DNA of 64,000 nt from Pseudomonas fluorescens (GTDB lineage Bacteria > Pseudomonadota > Gammaproteobacteria > Pseudomonadales > Pseudomonadaceae), in NCBI RefSeq assembly GCF_001307155.1, contig NZ_CP012830.1, positions 5,268,501-5,332,500 of the forward strand, read 5' to 3'. The notes beneath the pieces were generated by a model. It searched no databases. It was not told the origin of the DNA and saw only the letters and a list, made by a program, of their open reading frames with translations. A program made the translations under genes and the position numbers. Below, piece after piece: positions 43,450-51,551 of the stretch. Positions within the stretch are counted from its first letter, which is position 1. Each line of letters opens with the position of its first letter.

Positions 43450-44026
43450 TCAATTCACCTTGGCTATCGCTCGGGTTTGGTGCGACAAACCCTCCAAAAC
43501 TCCGTAAATCTGCGTGTCGTTGAGTGCAAATTTCGGCACGAATTCCATCCCTGGGGAGGGGATGGTTTCCGGCGTGCAAAACAAAGCACCTTTTCCTTCA
43601 CCAAACTGAGCCATAAAAGACTTGAGGTGGCTTGGGTGCTGAAGCGTGTAGGCCGTTCTGAAAATCGACAGGTCGCAGATCAGGTTTTCTACCAATCCCC
43701 CAGGCGTGGCCGTCCCAGGTTGCGTTGACGAACTCCCCCTCGTACGTCGGGCTTGGTAGGTTTTCCCGACATTGGAATACATATTTACCATTGATTAGAA
43801 GGTCACCTAGGATGACGACGGCGCATATACATTGAGATTTCAATGCGGCAACTAGCCCGGCGCTAATCATCACGCATGATCCGAAGCTCGATGGAACCGA
43901 TGCGAGTGTTCGTTTAGCGGTCTCAACCAGTACGTCTGATGAAGTCAGTCGATAGGACGCGTATTCACTGTAGGCGTCCGCCCCACGGTCTCTAGTGATG
44001 ATTTCCTGCAGCAGCGCCGTGCTCAT
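43450..44026 (-). pseudogene. Transglutaminase-like protein gene with one-base frameshift
   Basis: Two overlapping left-facing frames join into one protein of about 190 residues. The first runs from ATG 44026 (AGGAG upstream) through SSFGSCVMISAGLVAAL and GEFVNATWDGHAWG. At a C5 run (43697-43701) one base too many shifts the frame; removing it lets WDGHAWGLVENLICDLSIFRTAYTL continue to 43450. The joined protein shows Cys (GSC), His (DGHAW) and Asp (ICDLS) in the order and spacing of the transglutaminase/papain-like triad. As written it would stop near residue 142, after the His but before the Asp. A sequencing error or a phase-variable tract would also explain it. It is the only left-facing gene here. 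Confidence 0.65.
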
Positions 44027-44266
44027 ATGGCTCCTGTATTCGAATGCACCGTAATGATGCGCTTGCGTGGCTATTTATCATGAACACCTGTTCGTAGGCG
44101 GGGGCTGTGGCAAAACGGGTCATTTCAGAAGGCATCGAAACCTTTCATATCGGCAGGTAAACCCCCGCGTGTCGTGTGTCGCGAAAAATACGGTCATTAG
44201 CGCAGTTGACCTACGATGGCACTGTAATACCATGATGGGATCCAATTGCCCCCTGAGGAGAGAGAT

Positions 44267-44743
44267 ATGGCTGAGCGTTGCGTAGGGCTGGTTGTGTCAG
44301 CAAGCGATGTCACGGTGGTAGATACGATGATTCCGGACGATGCCGCTGCTCCAGTTATCCTACTGATGGATGACACCTGGAAGCTTGCAACCGGTGATCG
44401 GTCTCAGGCTTACAACACCCTTGCCCAGCGTTGTTCGGCATATCTCAGGGACAACGATGTGAGTCAGGTAGTGATCAAATCCAGCACACTTCCTCAAGGT
44501 GGCGGAGCGAAGATCGCGCTACTTGAAGGCGCAGAGTTGCGTGGCGTGATTATGGGGGCCGCAGCTTCCGTGTGTAATACCAAGTCCGTCAACAAGTCTA
44601 CGATCAGTCGTTCCTACGGGAGAAAGGTGGATGAGTGCGTTCAGGACGACAGTTTCTGGGATGAAAAGGTTGAAGGCGGCAAACTGCGCAAAGGTAGCCG
44701 GGAGGCCGCGATGCTAGTCGTTTCCCATCGGGGCAAAGCATGA
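44267..44743 (+). CDS. RNase H/RuvC-like fold protein (DUF3010-like), kinase partner
   Basis: A 158-residue protein. ATG 44267 follows GAGGAGAGAG. The N-terminal strands RCVGLVVSASDVTVVDTMI and later VSQVVIKSSTLPQGGGAKIALLEGAEL have the beta-strand-then-helix pattern of RNase H/RuvC-like proteins such as the DUF3010 family. Its catalytic acidic residues are not clearly all present. It overlaps the Ser/Thr kinase gene by 4 bp (ATGA), so the two are a coupled pair. It could be the effector or the sensor that the kinase phosphorylates. That is inference; I know of no tested function. Confidence 0.7.
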   Translation: MAERCVGLVVSASDVTVVDTMIPDDAAAPVILLMDDTWKLATGDRSQAYNTLAQRCSAYLRDNDVSQVVIKSSTLPQGGGAKIALLEGAELRGVIMGAAASVCNTKSVNKSTISRSYGRKVDECVQDDSFWDEKVEGGKLRKGSREAAMLVVSHRGKA

Positions 44744-45777
44744 GCAGCGTCGTTTCAAAGCTGAAGCTGGGAAACAAGCTCGGTAACGGCCATTTTGGCG
44801 AGGTCTTTTTGGGTGAAGACAGCGTTCATGGCGTAGTCGCTGTGAAGGTGCTTGGACGTAAAGTCGAGCATTCCGATGATGACTGGTTGAGCTTGAAAAA
44901 AGGCTTTCTTGCGGAAGCCCAGCACTTGTCGAAGGCGACGCATCAGAATGTTGTTCAGGTACACGGGATTGAAGAGCTTGAAGACTGTATTCAGTTCTCG
45001 ATGGCTTATTGCCCAGGTGGGTCGTTACAGACGCACCACGAGGCGGGGCCAATGACGCTTCCATGTGTGCGTAAAGTGGCGACAGAGGTGCTCTTAGGTC
45101 TTGGCGCGCTACACAACCGCAACATGCTCCATCGAGATATCAAGCCCGGGAACATTTTGCTGGATGCTGCTGGCGTAGCAAAGCTGGGAGATTTTGGCTT
45201 GGTTACGGATGACTTGCTGCTCGGATACGGTTCTGGAGCGGGCTACGCTGATCACATTGCCTTTGAAGTTTGGCGGGGCGGCCCGACCAGTGTAAAGAGC
45301 GATATCTGGGCTCTTGGTATGACGCTGTTTCGTCTGCTGCATGGCCAAGAATGGTATTACCTGGAAAACGACGTTCCTGAGGACGTTGTGCCGCTGGGTA
45401 AATTCAATGACCGACTGTGCTGGCTTCCACACGTCCCCAAACAGTGGCGTCGAGTGGTGCGCAAGATGATGAGTGACGACACGACGGCTCGCTATCAGAA
45501 CGCAGGAGAGGTGTTAAACGCAATATCGGGGTTACCCATCGAGCCTGTGTGGACGGTTTCAGTCGTGAGCTCTGAGCTCATCAGATGGGAGAAGCGGTCA
45601 CCTAGGCGCTTGAACGTAGTTGAATGGAAAATACATTCACCGCGTCGACATGAGTGGGAGGCTTGGAGCGAGCCATTGGGTGATGGGCGTCGAAAAAGGC
45701 TAGACGGCTCAACTGAAGTGATGGGTCGAAATCAAGTAGAGCGCGAGCTTGAGTCTTACTTCATGGGGTGGAAGTAG
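44740..45777 (+). CDS. Hanks-type Ser/Thr protein kinase
   Basis: A 345-residue kinase with all core motifs: LGNGHFGEVFLGED (glycine loop, residue 10-22), VAVKVLG (ATP lysine near 34), HRDIKPGNILLD (catalytic loop, near 127), DFGLVTDD (metal-binding, near 148). The APE motif is replaced by AFEVWRGG. The kinase domain ends near 265. The remaining 80 residues form a separate basic tail with two RSPRR-like elements (EKRSPRRLNVVEW and KIHSPRRHEWEAW), family unknown. No membrane helix or PASTA domain is present, so it is cytoplasmic. It is translationally coupled to the RNase H-like protein. Standalone kinases next to small unknown proteins in islands are often anti-phage systems. Confidence 0.92.
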   Translation: MSSVVSKLKLGNKLGNGHFGEVFLGEDSVHGVVAVKVLGRKVEHSDDDWLSLKKGFLAEAQHLSKATHQNVVQVHGIEELEDCIQFSMAYCPGGSLQTHHEAGPMTLPCVRKVATEVLLGLGALHNRNMLHRDIKPGNILLDAAGVAKLGDFGLVTDDLLLGYGSGAGYADHIAFEVWRGGPTSVKSDIWALGMTLFRLLHGQEWYYLENDVPEDVVPLGKFNDRLCWLPHVPKQWRRVVRKMMSDDTTARYQNAGEVLNAISGLPIEPVWTVSVVSSELIRWEKRSPRRLNVVEWKIHSPRRHEWEAWSEPLGDGRRKRLDGSTEVMGRNQVERELESYFMGWK

Positions 45778-46000
45778 GGGGCGCAGTTCGCAGTCGCCGA
45801 GGCAGGATATACCCATTGACGACATCGGCTGTGGTCAATGGCCGCAAGCCAAAGTGCGCTTGCGCAACTGCACGGCGGGACTCTGAGCACAGAGGGCAAT
45901 ACTCGTTTGCCGAGTTAAGCCCTTCTGAAAGCTGCCAGAAAGCACCGCAATGCCTGCATCTGGGCATTGTGAGGTTGAGATTCGAACGCTTTCCGCTCAT
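45761..46000 (-). CDS. Small zinc-ribbon-like protein
   Basis: A 79-residue frame with CRHC at residue 15-18 and CPLC at about 35-38, a CxxC-N16-CxxC zinc-ribbon pattern unlikely by chance in a shadow frame. It is left-facing, and its last bases overlap the end of the kinase gene by 17 bp. The ribosome site is weak. It could bind DNA or a protein partner. Real but unproven. Confidence 0.5.
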   Translation of the reverse strand: MSGKRSNLNLTMPRCRHCGAFWQLSEGLNSANEYCPLCSESRRAVAQAHFGLRPLTTADVVNGYILPRRLRTAPPTSTP

Positions 46001-46310
46001 TGGTTTCTCACCAGTGCTTCTAAGAATTGATATTTATACTGTACACATGACCAGTAATTGACGCTAGTGGCATAAGACTATCAATTTGTAACAGGTGCCA
46101 TTCCCGCTCGCCTTCTGCTTCGCCAGGCCCCTACAAGAGCGATTGGCGTACTCCGATAATCAGCCAGCATAGACCTATTCGACGCAACTGCTAGGGAGGC
46201 GTCACATACTGCGTCAGTAGGGGCAGCGGCGGCATTTCCCAGAAAATGGCCATTGCTAAACGCTAATCTAATCAATCCAACCCGTGAGCTGCCTTGCAAA
46301 GGAGTCGTCG

Positions 46311-46757
46311 ATGGCAATGACTGAAGAAGAAGCACAAGCAATCGGAGAGTTTTATGCAGCCGTTGATCGACTCAAAAGTTTAAAGATCGTGCGATCGGAT
46401 AAATACCTTGGTGACATCGCTGAGTTTTTAGCAAAGTCAGAATTGGGAATGACGATTGCGGAGAGCCAGCGGCAAGAAGGGTATGACGGCCATATTGGCG
46501 AGCGAAAGCTGCAGGTGAAATACAGTGGCGGGACTAGTAACACGGTCGACGCAGGTGATCCCTCAGCCTACGACGATCTAGTGATCATTCTTGGGCCTCA
46601 GAGCGTGCTCCGACCAGATAAGCTCAGTGATCCTTATGTTTATTATCGGATTCCGAGTGAGGTGGTCAAAATGAAAGCTGCGCATGCAGACAAAAAAATA
46701 CGTTTTAGCGTACGTCAAATTCCTCAGTCTTACCGGGTCGTGAGCGGCAGAGAGTGA
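46311..46757 (+). CDS. PD-(D/E)XK-type nuclease-like small protein
   Basis: A 148-residue protein starting at ATG 46311 after a strong AAAGGAG. GDIAEFLAKSELG supplies a helix with Glu, and EGYDGHIGERKLQVKYSGG supplies Asp then QVK, the E...D...(D/E)xK order of restriction endonuclease-like folds. The rest (YDDLVIILGPQSVL, YYRIPSEVV) has a core-sheet pattern. It stands alone with no methylase beside it, so it is not a classic restriction enzyme. It may be a nuclease effector or a DNA-repair-like protein. Confidence 0.7.
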   Translation: MAMTEEEAQAIGEFYAAVDRLKSLKIVRSDKYLGDIAEFLAKSELGMTIAESQRQEGYDGHIGERKLQVKYSGGTSNTVDAGDPSAYDDLVIILGPQSVLRPDKLSDPYVYYRIPSEVVKMKAAHADKKIRFSVRQIPQSYRVVSGRE

Positions 46758-46784
46758 CCGATTCTGTTTGTAAGGAAGGGCTGA

Positions 46785-46812
46785 AAACGACCCATTTAGG
46801 TGGGCCTTTTTG
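46785..46812 (+). terminator. Weak stem-loop after the small nuclease gene
   Basis: ACCCATTTAGGTGGGCC followed by TTTTT gives a short stem with a U-tract. The remainder of 46758-47048 holds no gene I can support. Confidence 0.4.
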
Positions 46813-47048
46813 CTCCTGCCGCTGAACTTCATTGCGCCTTTTATGGAAGGATTTTCGGTGCAGTGGCTCCGATTGGCATCGTCTACTTAATGTGGAAGCT
46901 GAGTGTGGCATCCCTCCGGTTTTCGAGGAAAGCTTCCTTCCTGGTCATCTCAATCAGTACCGCTTCGTCATCTGATCGCTTGGCTCGCAGGCGGGCGGGG
47001 ACTATTGCCCCGCTGCCTGGTTGATCACACAGCTGTCGGTGTGCGGCG

Positions 47049-48176
47049 TTATGCTGCGTCGTCCAGTTTGGCGAGCTTCTTGAACATTTCGATTTTCTCA
47101 AATTCGAGTTCCTTCAAGATCGTCTGCTTCGCTTCGTTCTTATCGAAGCCGCGCCTAGATTCGTCGAAATCGATTTTCTTGATGCGCAACTCGATTTCGC
47201 TATCCCGGTTATGGCCATTATTGAAGTCGGGGAAACCCAAGGAAATGACGCAGTGGCCATCCATGCTGGAGAGGCTGAATCTAAACTTGGCGTCGAGGCG
47301 GTGGATCAGCAGGCAAGGTCGGTATTTGAGGTTGCTCAGGAAGTCTGAGTCCTCCAAGCTGGTACCGCGCAGATCCAGTCCCCGTATACGCTCTTGCATC
47401 CATTCCAGCTCATCAGGCAGCGTGTGCTCTTCGTCCGGCACGAGGCCGATATCAACGACCTCCTCGAAGGATACCGTGGCGTATTTGCTATACCGGGTCA
47501 GGCCCAGCAGATAGTCAAATCGATTGGCGTTTGTAAAGTCGCAGAAACGAATCTGACGAACCTTGGCTTTTTTGGCGATCTGTCCCTGTTCCTTGAAGTG
47601 GCTGATCAGATGCTTCGTCACCGCCCGGTTCGTTTGCTTGGTCTCCGGGGCGGTGTGGGTGCTGATCACAATCAGCTCATCTTTGGATTTGTTCTTTTGA
47701 ATCTCGATCGAGGCTTTGAACCGCTTGCGAGAATCGGCCCAGCTCTTTGAGCGGTCAAGGCGCTCTATCTCAAAATCCATTCGGATGGCGTCCACGCCAC
47801 CAGGTACTGGATAGAAGCTTGGCGCGTTCAGAACCGTGAAATTTTCAAAATCCAGATCCAAGACCTTGTTGATGTCGATGTCGTCAGGGATGCTGCTGAT
47901 CAGTGTCTCGGTGCCGGCCCACTCAATGATTTGAGTCGTAATCTTGGGATTGTCTTCTTTCGCCGTGTACAGCTGCTGGAGCTCCACAAACTCGGTGGGC
48001 TTGATGAGGGATAAGGTGAGCGCAGGGATGCTCTGCTCCTTTTCCTGTTGCGAGGTGAAGACGCCACGCTGGCGAAGCAGATTCTTCAAGTCCCCTTTGG
48101 AGACGAACGGCTGAACGAGGTAAGTACGAAGGCTTTCACCTTGCGGCAGGATCGCGTTTTCATCTTCTATGTGCAT
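47049..48176 (-). CDS. GapS4b-like protein of a two-gene anti-phage system
   Basis: A 375-residue soluble protein beginning MHIEDENAILPQGESLRTYLVQPFVSKGDLKNLLRQRGVF. From memory this resembles GapS4b, the second subunit of the GAPS4 anti-phage system described from gamma-mobile-trio islands; I cannot verify this here. The middle region (KDELIVISTHTAPETKQTNRAVTKHLISHF) looks like a mixed alpha/beta module, and the C-terminus is charged and helical. The start codon overlaps the stop of the partner gene (TAATG), so the two proteins are made together, probably as a complex. It has no membrane segment or known catalytic motif. If the GAPS4 call is wrong it is still a clear coupled pair with a nuclease-like partner. 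Confidence 0.65.
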   Translation of the reverse strand: MHIEDENAILPQGESLRTYLVQPFVSKGDLKNLLRQRGVFTSQQEKEQSIPALTLSLIKPTEFVELQQLYTAKEDNPKITTQIIEWAGTETLISSIPDDIDINKVLDLDFENFTVLNAPSFYPVPGGVDAIRMDFEIERLDRSKSWADSRKRFKASIEIQKNKSKDELIVISTHTAPETKQTNRAVTKHLISHFKEQGQIAKKAKVRQIRFCDFTNANRFDYLLGLTRYSKYATVSFEEVVDIGLVPDEEHTLPDELEWMQERIRGLDLRGTSLEDSDFLSNLKYRPCLLIHRLDAKFRFSLSSMDGHCVISLGFPDFNNGHNRDSEIELRIKKIDFDESRRGFDKNEAKQTILKELEFEKIEMFKKLAKLDDAA

Positions 48177-49105
48177 TAAGCAATCCTCCTGAAATCCGAA
48201 CGGTAACTGACCACTTCCACCAAATCGGCTAAGCGTTTATCGGCGATCGATGCCGTGGCCAGCGAGGCCTGCCGGCTGTGCTGGCTGAAGCTGTAGTCTG
48301 GAAAGGCGATCAATATCTGTTGTGGGAAATCCAAAGCTACGGAGCCGAGGTAGCCAATTAAGCGGCGCAAACCCTCTTGAGTGAATTCGTCATCACAGCA
48401 CACCGCGAGCTTTTTCTTATCACCGTCGTCGATAAAGAAAGGAATGATCCCGCTGGTGAGGTATTCAGCTGGCAGTACATCGCCAGTGGCTACACGTTGA
48501 GATGGATCAACGTTTTTACCGGTGGAGGGGTACAGGAATTTCACATTCGCAGCACCGAAGGTGTTACGAATGTACGAGATGGCTTCGTACAGAAAGCTGG
48601 CTCGCCGGTTGTCGACCACGTAGATCGTGCCGTATTGGAAATCATCCAAACCTCTACAGCTCGCGACCTCCGTTACCACATCGTGGTCTTTGTCGTCCTT
48701 GTCGTTGATCCAGAAGAGTACGCCTGAGACGACTTCAGCGCTGATCCCCGTGTACCCCGTATTAAGCTGTTTTTTCTGGGGTGAGCGCTTGAAGCATTCC
48801 ATAGCCATGGCCAGGTCAGTGAAATGGCTTTTGAATGTGTTAGCCGGGGAGGAGGGGTAGGCTTGGGTCGAGAACTTCGACGAGATGCACAGGTGCTTCA
48901 GCACGCCATCCTCCAAGGGGGATTGGCCCGTGTACACATAGTCGATGCCATGGGTAGACCTCTCGGAACTTGAAACCTGGTGTGCGGTAGGGCGGATGCA
49001 ATTGACATCAATGCCCTTGATCGCTGCTTTCCAGCCAATGAATTTCAAGAAAGAAAAGACAATGTCTTCTCCGTGCTCACCAATACTTTTTGACCATTCT
49101 CCCAC
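48176..49105 (-). CDS. GapS4a-like nuclease-fold protein of a two-gene anti-phage system
   Basis: A 309-residue protein starting MGEWSKSIGEHGEDIVFSFLKFIGW. The N-terminal 90 residues carry a PD-(D/E)XK-like set: Glu in GEHGEDIV, Asp in THGIDYVY and the SSK in LCISSKFS. The rest (about 130-300) is an unrecognised alpha/beta region. It is the first gene of a left-facing pair, joined by TAATG to the gene at 47049. The pair resembles GAPS4 as I recall it; subunit naming is tentative. In that system the pair blocks phage infection by abortive means. The upstream 500 bp hold three spaced direct repeats. Confidence 0.65.
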   Translation of the reverse strand: MGEWSKSIGEHGEDIVFSFLKFIGWKAAIKGIDVNCIRPTAHQVSSSERSTHGIDYVYTGQSPLEDGVLKHLCISSKFSTQAYPSSPANTFKSHFTDLAMAMECFKRSPQKKQLNTGYTGISAEVVSGVLFWINDKDDKDHDVVTEVASCRGLDDFQYGTIYVVDNRRASFLYEAISYIRNTFGAANVKFLYPSTGKNVDPSQRVATGDVLPAEYLTSGIIPFFIDDGDKKKLAVCCDDEFTQEGLRRLIGYLGSVALDFPQQILIAFPDYSFSQHSRQASLATASIADKRLADLVEVVSYRSDFRRIA

Positions 49106-49605
49106 TTGGCGGGCTCCCCAGTATTTTTTAAGTGTGCAGCGAGGCCGGCCTCTTGGCTAACCCGTGGATTTCGTTTGGAGAATATCCTAGCGAGAAAAAA
49201 CTAGTCGGCAAGCAATTTATTCTAAAATCGCTGGAGACCGCTAAATTAGCGGGGTGCGTTCCTTCTAAGGTCGTGAAATACATGGTTTAGAAAAAAGCAC
49301 TTTTTGTGTATTTGCTTAACTTTTCGTGTAAAGAATTACACTTTTCGTGAACAGGATTTCTGTTTTGCTGCACAGATATACAGGAGCTCTGTTTAAGTAT
49401 CATGTTCTGTGAGTGTGTTTAAGTGTGTTGTCTATTTAGTGTGGATAAGCAGTTTGTTCGGGTGTCGATTATTGGAGAGGTTTTTGGCTCGCATAATGAG
49501 TATTTGCGCAGAGGTACGGTGTTATTTGATGTGGGAGGATTGACGACTGGGCTTGTCCTCTAGAGGATTCTGCTGACCCAATGCAATTGGAAGTGGCAGA
49601 TATCT
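49106..49605. other. 500-bp AT-rich intergenic region with three spaced repeats
   Basis: No gene is seen. The region lies between the divergent GapS4a-like and GIY-YIG genes and is clearly lower in GC than the rest of the window. It holds three 11-bp repeats (separate entry). Confidence 0.6.
49298..49350 (+). repeat. Three direct repeats at 20-21 bp spacing
   Basis: CACTTTTTGTG (49298), AACTTTTCGTG (49318) and CACTTTTCGTG (49339) recur with starts 20 and 21 bp apart, about two helical turns. This suggests binding of a regulator to one face of the DNA. The array is too short for CRISPR, and no spacer-like uniform segments or cas genes are present. Confidence 0.6.
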
Positions 49606-50358
49606 ATGGACTGGAAGCTGGAGCGGTGCCTCCGTTATCTGTACGTGCTTGAGCTTGAGAACGGAAAATTTTATGTCGGGCAAGCGAAGGATCCCGACCG
49701 GCGAATCCGCAAGCATTTTAACGGTAGTGGTTCGGAGTGGACGCGCTTGCATCGCCCGATCAAGGAGCTTTCGCGGCACTGTCTTGAGGAGGTGGACTAC
49801 CGTGCGGGCGAACTGGCAGAGAATGAGCTTGTTCTGCAACTGATGCGTCGGCATGGTTACCACAACGTACGCGGTGGCTTTTTTGCCAACACCAGCTCCG
49901 AGCACGTTGAGAAAAATCTTCTCAGTCACGGACATGGCTCCATGATTTCGGGCAATAGCTTGCTGGCCGATTTCAAGGGCGCCACAGGGTCTGCGCCTCA
50001 ATTCTCTCCTTCAGTAGCCATTCAGGCCATGCGCGGCGCAGACTACAGTTTGTTTGTGCTCAAACTGGAAGATGAGCATTACTTCGTGGGTTACAGCACC
50101 AAGCCAGCCGTGCGTATTAAGCGACATTTCGCAGGCAAGGGGGCTGACTGAACAGCGCTGCATAAGCCCATTGAGGTGGTCACGACACGCTTTCTTGGTT
50201 TCATTACAGAGGCTGAAGCGGCAGCCAAAGCCACCGATGCGATGCTTGCCCTAATGCGATTGTTTGGCTGGAGGAAAGTGCGCGGTGGTACCTGGAAGTC
50301 TGTCGACGAGGTCGTCTCCCTGAAACAGCTTCGCTTGTCTGGCTGCCGGTACGCCTAG
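49606..50358 (+). pseudogene. Tandem GIY-YIG-type nuclease-like gene with an in-frame TGA
   Basis: The frame reads MDWKLERCLRYLYVLELENG then KFYVGQAKDPDRRIRKHFNG, a GIY-YIG-like module. It ends after 181 codons at TGA (50149-50151). The same frame continues past the stop for 69 codons to TAG 50358: TALHKPIEVVTTRFLGFITEAEAAAKATDAML and so on. The second module (YSLFVLKLEDEHYFVGYSTKPAVRIKRHFAGKGAD) repeats the first; at the equivalent place the first has GSEWTRLHRPI and the second GAD-stop-TALHKPI. The TGA therefore replaces a TGG tryptophan codon. This is a recent nonsense mutation, a sequencing error, or a recoded stop. The intact gene would encode 250 residues. Confidence 0.75.
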
Positions 50359-50597
50359 ACAGACCCGGCGTATCAACTCGATCTAAAGAGGTTTTTCGCG
50401 CTCCCCTCAAGTGAGTTCCGGAGTGGACGAAGCTCCGCCTAAGGGGCGGCTATCTCTCGCGTCCGAAGCTAGGCGTCGGTAAAAAATGTCCGATGAGGCT
50501 GAGTTTTCCAGAAAGCGTAGATTCCCAGTTGTTTCGGCATCCAGCGATCGGTTCGCTATCATCTGAGACGAGCCTCCAACCATTGATTGAAAAGCTC

Positions 50598-50819
50598 TTA
50601 TTCGGAAATACCGTTGCTTCGCCCCAGCCGCGCAATCCCCTGCTTGATATGCCCGGCGTTCTCCCCAATCGTTTCCAGCGCAACGCGCGCATTATCACAA
50701 GCTTCATGTGACCCACGCTGCTCCTCCAGCAGGACTAGCTCCATCAGCGCTGCTTCGATCGCCAGTTGGTTTTCGTACAGTCTTGCCAGTACGTCGGGAA
50801 GGGAATATTGCTCTGCCAT
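50598..50819 (-). CDS. Small helical protein, 73 residues
   Basis: ATG 50819 follows CGGAG at good spacing. The protein (MAEQYSLPDVLARLYENQLA, then AIEAALMELVLLEEQRGSHEACDNARVALETIGENAGHIKQGIARL) is all-helical with heptad-like leucines and could form a coiled coil. No family is recognised. It is left-facing, 103 bp downstream of the XRE regulator's stop, and may be co-transcribed with it. Confidence 0.6.
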   Translation of the reverse strand: MAEQYSLPDVLARLYENQLAIEAALMELVLLEEQRGSHEACDNARVALETIGENAGHIKQGIARLGRSNGISE

Positions 50820-50922
50820 GACTCGACTCCGTTCGGATGGAGAGCAAAGCATAGCAGCGGTTAGATATTGGCTTTGAATGATCGTTGGCCAAAAGTAAGA
50901 GGGTGCAAAAAGCAGAAAAAGC

Positions 50923-51378
50923 TCAGTCCGAACGATGCCAATGACGCTGAACTGTGGTCTTTGCCATCCCAAGCCTCCTCGCGATTTCAGCCTGCGAAAG
51001 GCCTTGTACTTTGAGAGCTTGAACTTCCTCTCGCATTTTTGCCGCAGCAGTAACACGAGGGTGAGGTGTCTCTTCAATTTCCAGTGGAATCGAAGCCTGC
51101 AGTAGCGCCAAATCCTGAAGATCCTTTTCAGCGATTTTCAGGACATCGCCCGCGCTCAGCTCGTCTTGTGCACCACACACCAGTGCCATGAGCGCAACAG
51201 GACTGATCTCCAAAACCCTGGCGAGCTCAATGATGGCTTCCAAGCTAGGGGAGGTCTTTTCATTTTCGATGCGACTTACATGCGATTGATCGACCTTTTT
51301 GCTCAGCTCATGCTGTGTGAGGCCACGCTTTGTTCGCAAAAGCTTCAGTGCTACGGCGAATGCGGTGCGCACAGACAT
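50923..51378 (-). CDS. XRE regulator with a second C-terminal helix-turn-helix
   Basis: A 151-residue protein. The N-terminal XRE domain (about 8-65) reads LLRTKRGLTQHELSKKVDQSHVSRIENEKTSPSLEAIIELARVL. A helical middle follows, then a resolvase/Trp-repressor-type helix-turn-helix near the C-terminus (VQGLSQAEIARRLGMAKTTVQRHW). Two DNA-binding units in one small protein suggest it bridges two sites. It is divergent from the metallophosphoesterase gene 173 bp away and may control local island genes. Confidence 0.85.
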   Translation of the reverse strand: MSVRTAFAVALKLLRTKRGLTQHELSKKVDQSHVSRIENEKTSPSLEAIIELARVLEISPVALMALVCGAQDELSAGDVLKIAEKDLQDLALLQASIPLEIEETPHPRVTAAAKMREEVQALKVQGLSQAEIARRLGMAKTTVQRHWHRSD

Positions 51379-51551
51379 TTTTCCGTTCCGTCAAAACAGA
51401 GTTGTATGCCGTGATTGCCATGATCCACTCAAATGTATATATTCATGCGAGTGGATCTAAGGCGCGTTTGTGGATCAAGAATCTGCGTGAGCTCAGTCCC
51501 GCCCATTTATTCGCTCCATCAATTTAGCTGTAAATCGAGATCGGAATACAG

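Noticed and set aside
49298..49350. Repeats considered as a CRISPR array
   Set aside because: Only three 11-bp repeats with 9-10-bp gaps and no cas gene; read as regulator sites.
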